A stretch of 64,000 nucleotides of DNA from Sphingobacterium corticibacter (GTDB lineage Bacteria > Bacteroidota > Bacteroidia > Sphingobacteriales > Sphingobacteriaceae), in NCBI RefSeq assembly GCF_003076635.1, contig NZ_QDKG01000005.1, positions 245,302 to 309,301 of the forward strand, in the 5' to 3' direction. A program made the translations under genes and the position numbers. The first letter of the stretch is position 1. Each line of letters opens with the position of its first letter. Under the pieces are notes generated by a model. The model was not told the origin of the DNA, did no database searches, and saw nothing but the letters and a program-made list of their open reading frames with translations. Below are positions 45,358 through 54,860 of the stretch, piece by piece.

Positions 45358-45391
45358 TGGTAGTAAGCAATAGTTTACTACCATTTTTTTT
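45358..45391 (+). terminator. intrinsic terminator after NDH-2
   Basis: TGGTAGTAA (45358-45366) with TTACTACCA (45375-45383), 8-base loop, followed by eight T. Confidence 0.9.
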
Positions 45392-45489
45392 GTTAGCTAG
45401 ATTGCATAGCGTAAAGATTGCCGCAGCCTCGTGCCTCGGCTTTGCAAGGATGGGACCTTTACAGTGATTTAGGATTGCGCATATTTCCC

Positions 45490-45497
45490 TATCTTTG
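45490..45497 (+). promoter_or_regulatory. -7 element for polX
   Basis: TATCTTTG matches TAnnTTTG with TTT 19 bases upstream; 34 bases before the ATG. Confidence 0.45.
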
Positions 45498-45531
45498 ACT
45501 TTCAAACACTCAAAAACAACACCCTATTTCC

Positions 45532-47208
45532 ATGGATAATAAAAGCGTCGCAAAGGTTTTCAAACTATATGGTCAGTTGATGGAACTACTCAACGAAAAT
45601 CCATTTCGCACCAAAGCCATTAGCAGTGCCGCTTTTAAAATTGACAAACTTCCTTTTGCTGCCGAGAAGGCCAGTATGGAAGAACTAAGCCAACAGCCAG
45701 GAATAGGAAACAGCACCGCCGAAAAAATCAAACTCATTATTCAATCAGGCACTTTGCCGGAATTAGACAAGTTGAAGGAACAAGTACCCGAGGGAGTTTT
45801 AGAAATGCTTCACATCAAAGGCTTAGGACCAAAGAAGATTCAAATCGTTTGGAAAAATTTAAACATTGAGAGCATCGGTGAACTGTATTATGCCTGCAAT
45901 GAAAACCGATTGGTAGAAGCCAAGGGATTTGGCTTGAAAACACAAGAAGAAATTAAGAAAAACATTGAGTTTTCCATTGCCAATAAAGGCTGGGTATTGT
46001 ATGCCCGAGCGACACATTTTGCAGAGGCGGTGTTGGAAGCACTACAACAAAATTTCCCAGACAATCAGATCGTTTTTACGGGCGATTACCGCCGTAAGGC
46101 CGAGGTGTTGCAATACATTGATTTATTAATCGATCTGCCGCAACATGTATTGGTATCCACTTTAGAAAGCAAAGATTATGTCTTGCAGATAGATGCCGAC
46201 CGCGAATCCGTACATTTCAAGGACGAGAACAATATCGCATATCGCATTTTCACGAGCGCGACGGATTCTTTTGCCAAAAACTGGCTGTTGACTACGGGAT
46301 CTAGTGAGCATGTTGACTTATTGACAGCACGAAACAAAGACATCCCTAATCTAGCGACCGAAGCTGCTATTTACGAAGCGCTCGGATTGACGCTTATAGA
46401 ACCAGAGTTGCGCGAAGGTTTTAATGAAATTGATTTAGCGGCAGACAATGCTTTGCCAACTTTGATTCGCAATGAAGATATCTTAGGCACATTGCACAAT
46501 CACTCCACCTACTCCGATGGTGTGCATAGCTTAGAGCAAATGGCAACCTATTGTAAAGAGAGCATGGGCTTGCAATATCTTGGTATTTGTGATCACTCCA
46601 AAACTGCCGTATATGCGAATGGTCTTTCGATAGAGCGTATTGAGCAGCAATGGCAAGAAATTGACGAACTCAATCAAAAACTAGCGCCATTTAAAATATT
46701 CAAAGGTATCGAGTCTGATATCTTAGGTGATGGTTCATTGGATTATCCGGATGACATCTTAGCAAAATTTGACTTTGTCGTCGCTTCGGTACATAGCAAT
46801 CTAGGCATGACGGAAGAAAAAGCGACGGAACGCTTAATTAGAGCGATTGAGAATCCGTACACCACAATCTTGGGTCACCCGACGGGTCGATTATTGCTCT
46901 CCAGAGCGGGATACCCGATTGATTACAAAAAAGTAATCGATGCCTGTGCCAGCAATCATGTGGTTATTGAGATTAATGCGAATCCGCTTCGTCTGGATTT
47001 GGACTGGCGCTGGCATCGCTACGCGTTACAAAAAGGCGTGTTATTATCCATCAATCCAGATGCGCATCGTATGGAAGGATTTCACGATATGCAATACGGC
47101 GTATTGGTCGGTCGCAAAGGCGGCCTTTCGGCCGACAAATGCTTGAATGCATTTAACCTAGAAGCGATTCAGGAGTTTTTCGACCAGCGAAAGGCTAAGA
47201 AAGCTTAG
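45532..47208 (+). CDS. polX: PolX-family protein with degenerate polymerase site and intact PHP domain
   Basis: 558 residues. Helix-hairpin-helix N-terminus (LSQQPGIGNSTAEKIK; IKGLGPKKIQ), X-family polymerase region (about 150-300) and C-terminal PHP domain (about 320-558) with LHNHSTYSDG, ICDHSK, GIESDI, ASVHSN, LGHPTGR and INPDAH, a full metal-site set. The polymerase site is altered: the usual GSxRR reads GDYRR (184-188), the DxD pair reads YID (195-197), and the third Asp position (DLR) reads AYR (236-238). So nuclease/phosphoesterase activity is likely but templated synthesis is doubtful. Confidence 0.88.
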   Translation: MDNKSVAKVFKLYGQLMELLNENPFRTKAISSAAFKIDKLPFAAEKASMEELSQQPGIGNSTAEKIKLIIQSGTLPELDKLKEQVPEGVLEMLHIKGLGPKKIQIVWKNLNIESIGELYYACNENRLVEAKGFGLKTQEEIKKNIEFSIANKGWVLYARATHFAEAVLEALQQNFPDNQIVFTGDYRRKAEVLQYIDLLIDLPQHVLVSTLESKDYVLQIDADRESVHFKDENNIAYRIFTSATDSFAKNWLLTTGSSEHVDLLTARNKDIPNLATEAAIYEALGLTLIEPELREGFNEIDLAADNALPTLIRNEDILGTLHNHSTYSDGVHSLEQMATYCKESMGLQYLGICDHSKTAVYANGLSIERIEQQWQEIDELNQKLAPFKIFKGIESDILGDGSLDYPDDILAKFDFVVASVHSNLGMTEEKATERLIRAIENPYTTILGHPTGRLLLSRAGYPIDYKKVIDACASNHVVIEINANPLRLDLDWRWHRYALQKGVLLSINPDAHRMEGFHDMQYGVLVGRKGGLSADKCLNAFNLEAIQEFFDQRKAKKA

Positions 47209-47219
47209 CTAATTACGAA

Positions 47220-47258
47220 TACGCTGTAGTCATATACTTCTATCATGGCTACAGCGTA
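47220..47258. terminator. hairpin between convergent polX and aspartyl protease genes
   Basis: TACGCTGTAGTCAT (47220-47233) with ATGGCTACAGCGTA (47245-47258): 14 pairs, one T-G. Overlaps the protease stop codon. Only moderate T content on either side. Confidence 0.5.
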
Positions 47259-48397
47259 ATATCTACCAGCTTTCCATCAGATAAAATCTGCAATCGTTCC
47301 TTAGCGCGCGGAGAAACTTCCAACATGCGGCACGGCTCCAACTTACTCAGATCGACACCATCCACACTAATAATCTGATCACCAGGCTTCATCATTGATT
47401 TCAAATCATCTCGATAGATAAAGCCAATTACCATTTTCTGATCCCGAACGCCAGGCGTATAAGCTGGCAATTCTGTAGTCAAATCAACAATCTTGTCAGT
47501 GCTTTCAAAATAAAAATGCTTGTGTTTATAATCCAAAATCATATCGCCATACGCCAAGAACTTCGTTCCGATTTTACTACTACCGTTCGATGTGGCGATG
47601 TTCATGTTTGTTAGATCGACTGCACAAATACCAATACGACTCGCGGTTACGGCATATTGATGACTATTCGCCGCCCCATAGATTCCCGTTGACCCAATAC
47701 CCTCCAACTCCATTACTCGACTAAAAAAACCTGCTTTCTGAGCTTTTTTCTCATACTCTTTCTTGTTCAACATCAGCTGATGATTATATCCAATATCTAC
47801 TAATACCGGCAGATTTGCTTTTTTATCAGTACCCAATGAAAGCGAGATATAAGGTAATAGTTGTGAACCGACCAGCTTCATTTTTATGGGCGTTGTAGTA
47901 GGATTTACCTTAGCCAAATCGTCGGTAACAACCAGCTTTTGCTCCTTCCAATCAATTTTGACGATCAAATCCCGAAAAAGATTGCTCCCAATAAATCCAA
48001 CGATATCATAACAGCTGAACGGAAAGTTTTCGGAAAAATCGTGATCTAGCGCAGCATAATCGTAAAAGTTCACGCCGCCTAAGGTGAGCGAATCAATAAT
48101 TCCAAGTGCCATTTTACCCTTTTGATTTTGGCTATCGCTAATCTTTTGCGATTTAGGTTTGACTTTGCTTGATAAAAATTCTCCTCGAATCATATTTGGA
48201 GCACCCGTATCAAAAAGAAAGCGATGGGTAGCACCCTGAATTTCTGCCTGCACAATAATATGGCCATGAAAAACTTCAAAAGGCAATTCGAGATAAATAT
48301 CCCTTTTCACCTTGCCTTTCAAGAAAAGATGCGATTGCGCAAAAGAAGAAAATCCTGACAGCATCCATATCAAGATAAACAAGCTGTGTTTGTACAT
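47249..48397 (-). CDS. retropepsin-like aspartyl protease with C-terminal PDZ domain
   Basis: 382 residues, signal peptide (about 1-20, ending SFAQ). First catalytic-type motif LFDTGAPN (D63-A66). A second lobe has VLVDIGYNH, where DTG is replaced by DIG. Segments GFIGSNLFRD and GTKFLAYGDMILDYK are typical of the Bacteroidota aspartyl-protease family. The PDZ domain (about 320-382) has MMKPGDQIISVDGVDLS. Presumed periplasmic. Monocistronic. Confidence 0.8.
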   Translation of the reverse strand: MYKHSLFILIWMLSGFSSFAQSHLFLKGKVKRDIYLELPFEVFHGHIIVQAEIQGATHRFLFDTGAPNMIRGEFLSSKVKPKSQKISDSQNQKGKMALGIIDSLTLGGVNFYDYAALDHDFSENFPFSCYDIVGFIGSNLFRDLIVKIDWKEQKLVVTDDLAKVNPTTTPIKMKLVGSQLLPYISLSLGTDKKANLPVLVDIGYNHQLMLNKKEYEKKAQKAGFFSRVMELEGIGSTGIYGAANSHQYAVTASRIGICAVDLTNMNIATSNGSSKIGTKFLAYGDMILDYKHKHFYFESTDKIVDLTTELPAYTPGVRDQKMVIGFIYRDDLKSMMKPGDQIISVDGVDLSKLEPCRMLEVSPRAKERLQILSDGKLVDITL

Positions 48398-48513
48398 GGT
48401 TAAGAAATTGATTACCCTAATTTACCCAATTATTTACGGATACTAGCACAATCCTCAAAGATTAACCGATCCATAGCGATTTTTTGTAGATTTACTACAA
48501 AACACATTCTTCC

Positions 48514-50175
48514 ATGATTCAAAAGTTTGCCGCGATAGTACTTTTCAGCGTTCTGTCCTTACCATTTTGCGCTTCAGCACAGCTAATGAAAGCCAAACAG
48601 CTATTCACCAAAGCCGATTCCCTACGCGGTGAACTGACTCCATACAGAACCTGTTATGATATCAAATATTATCATCTGGACGTGACCGTTGATATCGAAA
48701 ACAAGCATATTGCGGGAACCAATCTATTTCGTTTTGCCGCGGTGAATGATTTCGACACCTTACAGTTCGACTTATTTGAGAATCTTTCGGTGGATAAAGT
48801 ACTTTACAAAGGCAAAGAACTGAATTTCGATCGCGAATACAATGCTGTTTTCGTTGCTTTTCCAAATACGATTCCGAAAGGAAAACTCGATTCATTTGTA
48901 GTGCATTATTCGGGCAATCCTATTCAAGCGACACGTGCGCCTTGGGATGGTGGATTTGACTGGAAGCAAGATAGCAACGGCAAGCCTTGGGTAGCAACTG
49001 CTTGTCAAGGTTTGGGCGCGAGCGTGTGGTGGCCCAATAAAGATCATCAGTCGGACGAAGTGGATAGCATGCTCATCTCCGTCGCCGTACCGCAAGGTGT
49101 GATGAATGTCTCGAACGGTCGATTGGTGAAAACAGAGAAATTGAAGAATAAATACACCAAATATCACTGGAAAGTGGTTAATCCAATCAACAACTACAAC
49201 GTAGCCTTGAATATTGGTGATTATGTGCACTTAAATGAGAATTATAACGGGGAGAAAGGACCGTTAACAGTAGATTATTACGTGTTGCGTGAAGATGCTG
49301 ATAAGATGAGTCACCTGCAAAAGAATGTTCGCGAAACCTTGGAATCTTTTGAGCATTGGTTTGGCCCCTACCCTTTTTATGAAGATGGCTACAAAATTGT
49401 ACAAACAGCGCATTTGGGCATGGAGCATCAGAGCGCCATAGCGTACGGCAATCGTTTTGGAAATGGTTATTTAGGTAGAGACAATTCGGGCACGGGTTGG
49501 GGATTAAAATGGGATTTCATTGTCGTGCATGAATCTGGACATGAATGGTTTGGTAACAACATCACTTCTAAAGATCTTGCAGACATGTGGATTCACGAAA
49601 GCTTTACCAATTATTCCGAAGCATTGTTTATCGATTACTTTCACGGCAAAGAAGCCAGCGGCGCATATGTACACGGCAATCGCAGAGGTATTTCAAACGA
49701 TGCACCTATTCAAGGCCCGTACAATGTAAACAAAGAAGGCTCTGGCGATATGTATCCAAAAGGTGGCGTCATGCTTCACATGATGCGTACGATTATCAAT
49801 GATGATGCGAAATGGCGCGAAATTTTGCGTGGCCTAAACAGCACGTTTTACCATAAAACAGTTGACTACAATGACATTGTACAGTACGTCAACAAAACGT
49901 CGGGCATTGATTTTTCAAAAACATTTGAGCAGTATGTGCAACACGCTGGTATACCAACTTTAGAGATTATCCGAATGCCCGAAAATCAGATTGCTTATCG
50001 TTGGATTGCTGAGGCAAAAAGTTTTGACATGCCGGTGGATATTATAGTCGGTGAAGAAAAAAGAATTCGCTTAAAACCAAACGATAAGTTTCAATTCTTG
50101 AAGCTAACGGACAGCGAGGATACGCCTATTACGGCAGATATCTTCAACTACTATATAGGCACATCTATACAATAA
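48514..50175 (+). CDS. M1 family metallopeptidase (aminopeptidase)
   Basis: 553 residues, signal peptide (about 1-22, ending SASA). Zinc motif HESGHEW (H339, E340, H343) and the third ligand E362 in WIHESFTNYSE, the canonical HExxH-18-E spacing. The exopeptidase GxMEN motif appears as GMEHQS. It lacks the long C-terminal helical domain of PepN. Cleaves N-terminal residues of peptides, probably in the periplasm. Confidence 0.92.
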   Translation: MIQKFAAIVLFSVLSLPFCASAQLMKAKQLFTKADSLRGELTPYRTCYDIKYYHLDVTVDIENKHIAGTNLFRFAAVNDFDTLQFDLFENLSVDKVLYKGKELNFDREYNAVFVAFPNTIPKGKLDSFVVHYSGNPIQATRAPWDGGFDWKQDSNGKPWVATACQGLGASVWWPNKDHQSDEVDSMLISVAVPQGVMNVSNGRLVKTEKLKNKYTKYHWKVVNPINNYNVALNIGDYVHLNENYNGEKGPLTVDYYVLREDADKMSHLQKNVRETLESFEHWFGPYPFYEDGYKIVQTAHLGMEHQSAIAYGNRFGNGYLGRDNSGTGWGLKWDFIVVHESGHEWFGNNITSKDLADMWIHESFTNYSEALFIDYFHGKEASGAYVHGNRRGISNDAPIQGPYNVNKEGSGDMYPKGGVMLHMMRTIINDDAKWREILRGLNSTFYHKTVDYNDIVQYVNKTSGIDFSKTFEQYVQHAGIPTLEIIRMPENQIAYRWIAEAKSFDMPVDIIVGEEKRIRLKPNDKFQFLKLTDSEDTPITADIFNYYIGTSIQ

Positions 50176-50284
50176 AGCGAGCGTTTATTCGTTGACCTAT
50201 CGCACTGATCAGACACGATCTTATATTCGAGAAAGTTCCTCATTTTTTATGAATGAGTATAGCCGAAGAAAAGATTTTTTTCAG

Positions 50285-50292
50285 TAGGTTTG
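50285..50292 (+). promoter_or_regulatory. -7 element of mre operon
   Basis: TAGGTTTG matches TAnnTTTG, 33 bases before the mreB ATG; no clear -33. Confidence 0.45.
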
Positions 50293-50325
50293 CATTTAAA
50301 ATAAAACTTAGAAAATTCGCGCTAG

Positions 50326-51348
50326 ATGGGTCTTTTTAATTGGTTTACGCAAGAAATTGCGATTGACTTGGGTACGGCGAATACCCTTATCATTCATAAC
50401 GACAAAGTAGTGGTGGACGAGCCTTCTATTGTCGCATTTGATCGCACTACAAACAAAGTCATTGCGATCGGTCGGCATGCTATGCAGATGGAAGGTAAAA
50501 CGCACGATAATATAAAAACGGTACGTCCGCTTCGGGATGGTGTTATTGCAGATTTTACAGCTGCTGAGCATTTGATCCGCGGTATGGTGAAGTTGGTAAA
50601 CAACGGCAAGAGCTGGTTTTTCCCTTCTTTGCGTATGGTAGTTTGTATTCCTTCGGGTATTACGGAAGTAGAGAAACGCGCGGTGCGCGACTCTGCGGAG
50701 ATCGCTGGAGCAAAAGAAGTATACCTGATCCACGAGCCAATGGCCGCTGCTGTCGGTATCGGTATCGATGTAGAAGAACCTGTTGGTAACATGATTATTG
50801 ATATCGGCGGTGGTACGACGGAGATTGCGGTCATTGCCTTATCAGGAATTGTCTGCGATCAGTCTATTCGCGTAGCGGGAGATAACTTCGATTCGGATAT
50901 CGTACAATACATCCGTCGCCAGCACAATATTATGATTGGTGAGCGCACGGCCGAGAAGATTAAAATTGAGGTCGGCTCCGCATTGCCTGAGCTACAGGAT
51001 GCTCCAGAAGATTTTCCGGTACAAGGTCGCGATTTGATGACGGGTATTCCTAAGCAAATCACGGTTTCGTATACCGAGATTGCACACTGTTTGGACAAGT
51101 CTATTTCTAAAATTGAAGAAGCGATTCTAAAAGCTTTAGAGATTACACCTCCAGAGTTATCTGCGGATATTTACCAAACAGGTATTTACTTGACGGGTGG
51201 TGGTGCTTTATTACGCGGGTTGGACAAACGTGTACAAGCAAAGACCAAACTTCCGGTTCACATTGCGGAAGATCCACTTCGTGCCGTAGTACGTGGTACA
51301 GGTATCGCGTTGAAAAACATCGGAAGATTCAAGTTTTTAATGCAGTAA
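50326..51348 (+). CDS. mreB: rod shape-determining protein MreB
   Basis: 340 residues, actin-fold. IDLGTANTLI phosphate-1 loop (about 12-21), VVCIPSGITEVEKRAV, IDIGGGTTEIAV phosphate-2 loop (about 157-168) and YLTGGGALLRGL. Forms membrane-bound filaments guiding the elongasome. First gene of mreB-mreC-mreD-mrdA-rodA. No signal peptide. Confidence 0.98.
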   Translation: MGLFNWFTQEIAIDLGTANTLIIHNDKVVVDEPSIVAFDRTTNKVIAIGRHAMQMEGKTHDNIKTVRPLRDGVIADFTAAEHLIRGMVKLVNNGKSWFFPSLRMVVCIPSGITEVEKRAVRDSAEIAGAKEVYLIHEPMAAAVGIGIDVEEPVGNMIIDIGGGTTEIAVIALSGIVCDQSIRVAGDNFDSDIVQYIRRQHNIMIGERTAEKIKIEVGSALPELQDAPEDFPVQGRDLMTGIPKQITVSYTEIAHCLDKSISKIEEAILKALEITPPELSADIYQTGIYLTGGGALLRGLDKRVQAKTKLPVHIAEDPLRAVVRGTGIALKNIGRFKFLMQ

Positions 51349-51375
51349 TTCATCTCCTATAAGGAGTAGTAATAA

Positions 51376-51418
51376 GACACGTTTGCGGATAATGATTGCA
51401 TGATTCCGTAAACGTGTC
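51376..51418 (+). promoter_or_regulatory. long hairpin between mreB and mreC
   Basis: GACACGTTTGCGGA (51376-51389) pairs with TCCGTAAACGTGTC (51405-51418): 14 pairs, one G-T, 15-base loop, followed by AAATAATTTTAGGG with only a short T stretch. It could be a partial terminator or RNase-protecting stem letting MreB exceed the other products. Confidence 0.55.
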
Positions 51419-51503
51419 AAATAATTTTAGGGACAGGCTACACAGAGGCATTTCCGCTCGCTAGCCACCCGTAGGAGCAAAAGCAGGAAATTAAAACAAC
51501 AGG

Positions 51504-52337
51504 ATGAAAAACCTTTGGCTTTTCTTTATTCGTTATAACGCCTTTTTCTGGTTCTTGCTTTTTTTTACGGTGGCCGTCATCCTTGCCATCCGAAATAACT
51601 CTTTCCAGCGTTCTTCTTTCGTAAGCTCTTCCAATGTCGTGGTAGGTTCATTCTACGATCGATTAAATTCTTGGAAAAGCTATCTTGATCTAAGTACAAC
51701 TAATGAAGATCTCGCGCGCGAGAATGCGTTACTCAGACAAAGATTACAAAAATACATATTGCGGGATACGGTAGATTCGATTCCTCTGGCTGATTCTATA
51801 GACGAAAGCCGATATGAGTTTATCGTAGCCGAAGTGGTCAATAATAGCATACACCAGAAAAGCAATTACCTTACTTTGAGCAAAGGTACCAAAGCCGGCA
51901 TCGAAAAAGGCATGGGCGTCATCACCTCTAACGGTGTAGTTGGTATCGTGCTGCATGTTTCACCTAACTTTTCGACCGTACGCTCTTTATTGCACCCAGA
52001 TTCTCGCGTTTCGGTCACATTAGATAGTACAGAAGCTTTTGGATCTTTGGTTTGGGGGAATAATATTGATCCTAAATTGGCCATGCTACGCGATATTCCG
52101 AATCATATCAAAGCAGAGAAAGGTCAGGTGATTCGTACCTCTGGATTCTCCTTGTTTCCAAAAGGCATTAAAGTGGGTGAAGTGGCTGAGACAGGTATTG
52201 CTTCTGGAGAAAGCTTTTTGGATATTCGGGTAAGGTTGAGCACCAACTTTTACAAGTTACATCACGTATACGTGGTCAAAGATAATTTAGAGGAAGAAAA
52301 ACAAATGCTAGAAGCAGAAAGGGAAGATAATGGCTAG
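51504..52337 (+). CDS. mreC: rod shape-determining protein MreC
   Basis: 277 residues. One N-terminal span (about 12-29, FFWFLLFFTVAVILAI), a coiled coil (about 48-75, DLARENALLRQRLQK), then the periplasmic beta domain with VVNNSIHQKSNYLTLSKGTKAGIEKGMGV pattern and GVVGIVLHV. Scaffold binding PBP2 and RodA. Follows mreB after a 155-base gap with a stable hairpin; overlaps mreD by 8 bases. Confidence 0.95.
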   Translation: MKNLWLFFIRYNAFFWFLLFFTVAVILAIRNNSFQRSSFVSSSNVVVGSFYDRLNSWKSYLDLSTTNEDLARENALLRQRLQKYILRDTVDSIPLADSIDESRYEFIVAEVVNNSIHQKSNYLTLSKGTKAGIEKGMGVITSNGVVGIVLHVSPNFSTVRSLLHPDSRVSVTLDSTEAFGSLVWGNNIDPKLAMLRDIPNHIKAEKGQVIRTSGFSLFPKGIKVGEVAETGIASGESFLDIRVRLSTNFYKLHHVYVVKDNLEEEKQMLEAEREDNG

Positions 52338-52854
52338 GATCATGTTCTACAATATCATTCGTTTTATCGCTTTGATTACTGTGCAGGTCGTTTTGTTTAA
52401 GAACATCGGGTATTACAACCTGGCGACTTTCTTTCCTTACATTTTGATTATCCTACTATTGCCTTTAGGCACTTCGAACTTCTTCGTATACCTGCTAGCC
52501 TTTGCTACAGGGTTAGCCATCGATGCGTTCTATGACTCGATGGGTATCCATACCGCAGCATGTGTTGCATTAGCTTGGTTCCGGATCGTCTTTATACGCA
52601 TTACCTTAGAAATGGATGTACGACAATCTTCGGATAGCCCATCATGGGGCGGTTTAGGATCGAAATGGTATATATCCTATGTGTTCTTTGGCACATTGAT
52701 TCATCATTTGACCTTATTTGTGATCGAGGTATTTTCTTTCCAGAATTTCTTGATGACCAGTTTGAGTATTTTACTAAGTAGTTTAAGTACCTTTGCCATC
52801 ATCTTATTAATCAGTCTACTGTTCTACAAACGGAAGTCTCGATTAGGTATATAA
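52330..52854 (+). CDS. mreD: rod shape-determining protein MreD
   Basis: 174 residues, almost wholly hydrophobic with about five or six spans. Features IIRFIALITVQVVLFKNI, ATFFPYILIILLLPLG and GLAIDAFYDSMGIHTAA fit MreD. The start overlaps mreC by 8 bases, implying translational coupling. Assignment leans on position between mreC and mrdA. Confidence 0.88.
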   Translation: MARIMFYNIIRFIALITVQVVLFKNIGYYNLATFFPYILIILLLPLGTSNFFVYLLAFATGLAIDAFYDSMGIHTAACVALAWFRIVFIRITLEMDVRQSSDSPSWGGLGSKWYISYVFFGTLIHHLTLFVIEVFSFQNFLMTSLSILLSSLSTFAIILLISLLFYKRKSRLGI

Positions 52855-52875
52855 TTATAAACAGCCATCGCGTAT

Positions 52876-54819
52876 ATGAACAATAGCTTCTTTACACGCA
52901 AGTATATTATTCAGGGTATTTTCCTTACGACAGCCATTCTGATCGTGATTCGGCTATTTTATATCCAGATCATAGATGATAGCTACATCCTATCTGCCAA
53001 CAACAACGTTTTGCGCAAGGTCATTGTGTATCCAGCGCGTGGCGCTATTCTGGATCGCAATGGAGAGATATTGGTGCAAAACGAACCAATTTACGACCTG
53101 TTGGTCACACCACGTGAAGCCAAAGACATTGATACGCTATTGCTGTGTGAGTTGATCGGAATCGACAAGAAAGGCTACATACAGCGGATCGAAAAAGCGA
53201 AAGCACATTCACCGTATCGTGCCTCACAGTTCGAAAAACAGTTGTCTTCGACGACCTATGCCCGCTTGCAAGAGCACTTGTATAAGTTTCGTGGCTTTTA
53301 TGTGCAAAATCGGACGGTACGCAGTTATCCCGATAGCATCGCCGCGCAGTTTTTAGGCTACATTCAGGAAGTCAATCAACGCGACATCGAGCGTTCGGAA
53401 GGATTCTACAGACCAGGCGATTACATTGGTGCGACGGGCGTAGAGCGGGCATATGAGGATTTGTTACGCGGCAAACGAGGCATTAGAAACCAAATGGTAG
53501 ATGCGCTCAATCGCCCACAAGGTTCTTTTATGGATGGCAAATACGACACATTGGCCGTTACGGGTGATGGGATGGTTTCGTCTTTGGATAAAGATCTCCA
53601 AATCTTGGCCGAGCGGCTGATGAAGAACAAATTGGGCTCTGTCGTCGCGATCGAACCATCCACTGGCGAAATATTGACCATGGTGAGCAGCCCGACCTAC
53701 GATCCGAACCTCATGGTAGGTCGTGATTTGGGAAACAATTACATGGATTTGCTGAACAACGAAAACAAACCGATGTTCATTCGCCCGATTCAGGCGTCTT
53801 ATCCTCCCGGATCAATTTTTAAAGTCGTGGCAGCATTAACGGCACAACAAGCTGGCATGATCGACGCGCAAACTAGATTTACCTGTAGTGGTGGTTATCG
53901 CTACGGTGGCGGACGAGGATTGATGCGTTGTACAGGCGTGCATGGCACGATCGATTTGGCACGATCCATTCAGGTTTCCTGTAATCCGTATTATGCGAAT
54001 GTATTTGCGCGTATGATTGATTCACGTGGTATGTCGGGACCACAAGCGTATGATTTGTGGCGTGAGGCGCTGATGAAATTTGGCTTGGGAAATACCTTAG
54101 GTATTGATTTGCCCGGTGAAAAACCTGGACTTGTACCCACGTCGAACTATTACACCAAAATATATGGTAGTAGCAAATGGCGCTCTTCTTTCAATATCTC
54201 CCTGTCTATCGGACAAGGTGAATTGGGTATCACGCCTTTGCAAATGGCTAATATCACCGCGATTGTAGCTAATAGAGGATTTTATTATCGTCCGCACCTG
54301 ATCAAAGGCATTGGTGACAAGCAGATTGTAAAACCAGAATTCACGGAGAAGATTTCAGCAGGTGTAGATGCCAAATATTATGAGCCTGTGATCGAAGGAA
54401 TGAGTCGCGTGGTGAACCAAGGTGGTTCTGGACGCGCGGTGGCCATTCCCGGTATAGAGATGTGTGGAAAAACGGGAACGGTACAAAATCCACATGGTGA
54501 AAACCATGCGGTATTCTTTGCATTCGCGCCACGCGAAAACCCAAAAATTGCAATTGCGGTGTTTGTGGAAAATGCGGGATATGGTGGTACTTGGGCAGCG
54601 CCAATAGCCAGTATGCTGGTCGAAAAGTATATTCGCGATACCATTTCGTTGCCTAAATACTTACAAGACCGCATATACAATGGTGATCTACGACCAAAGC
54701 CTAAAAAGCCAGTCGCACCAGCTAATACGGCTCTAAATAAACCGGTTGACAGCAAGAAACAGAAGCCAGAGCAAGCGGCATTATTGGTACACCACAGTCA
54801 AAGACCGCGCAGATCGTAG
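52876..54819 (+). CDS. mrdA: penicillin-binding protein 2, elongation transpeptidase
   Basis: 647 residues. N-terminal membrane anchor (about 11-29), dimerisation domain (YPARGAILDRNGEIL; GATGVERAYEDLLRGKRG), transpeptidase with active Ser313 (PGSIFK, SxxK), SxN-type motif SCNPY and KTGT at 532-535. Crosslinks wall during elongation, paired with RodA. Pro/Lys-rich C-terminal tail. Fourth gene of the mre operon. Confidence 0.96.
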   Translation: MNNSFFTRKYIIQGIFLTTAILIVIRLFYIQIIDDSYILSANNNVLRKVIVYPARGAILDRNGEILVQNEPIYDLLVTPREAKDIDTLLLCELIGIDKKGYIQRIEKAKAHSPYRASQFEKQLSSTTYARLQEHLYKFRGFYVQNRTVRSYPDSIAAQFLGYIQEVNQRDIERSEGFYRPGDYIGATGVERAYEDLLRGKRGIRNQMVDALNRPQGSFMDGKYDTLAVTGDGMVSSLDKDLQILAERLMKNKLGSVVAIEPSTGEILTMVSSPTYDPNLMVGRDLGNNYMDLLNNENKPMFIRPIQASYPPGSIFKVVAALTAQQAGMIDAQTRFTCSGGYRYGGGRGLMRCTGVHGTIDLARSIQVSCNPYYANVFARMIDSRGMSGPQAYDLWREALMKFGLGNTLGIDLPGEKPGLVPTSNYYTKIYGSSKWRSSFNISLSIGQGELGITPLQMANITAIVANRGFYYRPHLIKGIGDKQIVKPEFTEKISAGVDAKYYEPVIEGMSRVVNQGGSGRAVAIPGIEMCGKTGTVQNPHGENHAVFFAFAPRENPKIAIAVFVENAGYGGTWAAPIASMLVEKYIRDTISLPKYLQDRIYNGDLRPKPKKPVAPANTALNKPVDSKKQKPEQAALLVHHSQRPRRS

Positions 54820-54860
54820 TCATTGATATATAAAACAAGAAATAGAAAGATCGTACACAT

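Noticed and set aside
50394..50834. 146-codon frame opposite mreB
   Set aside because: mreB motifs are complete on the plus strand; the reverse frame is Ser/Ile/Pro low-complexity.
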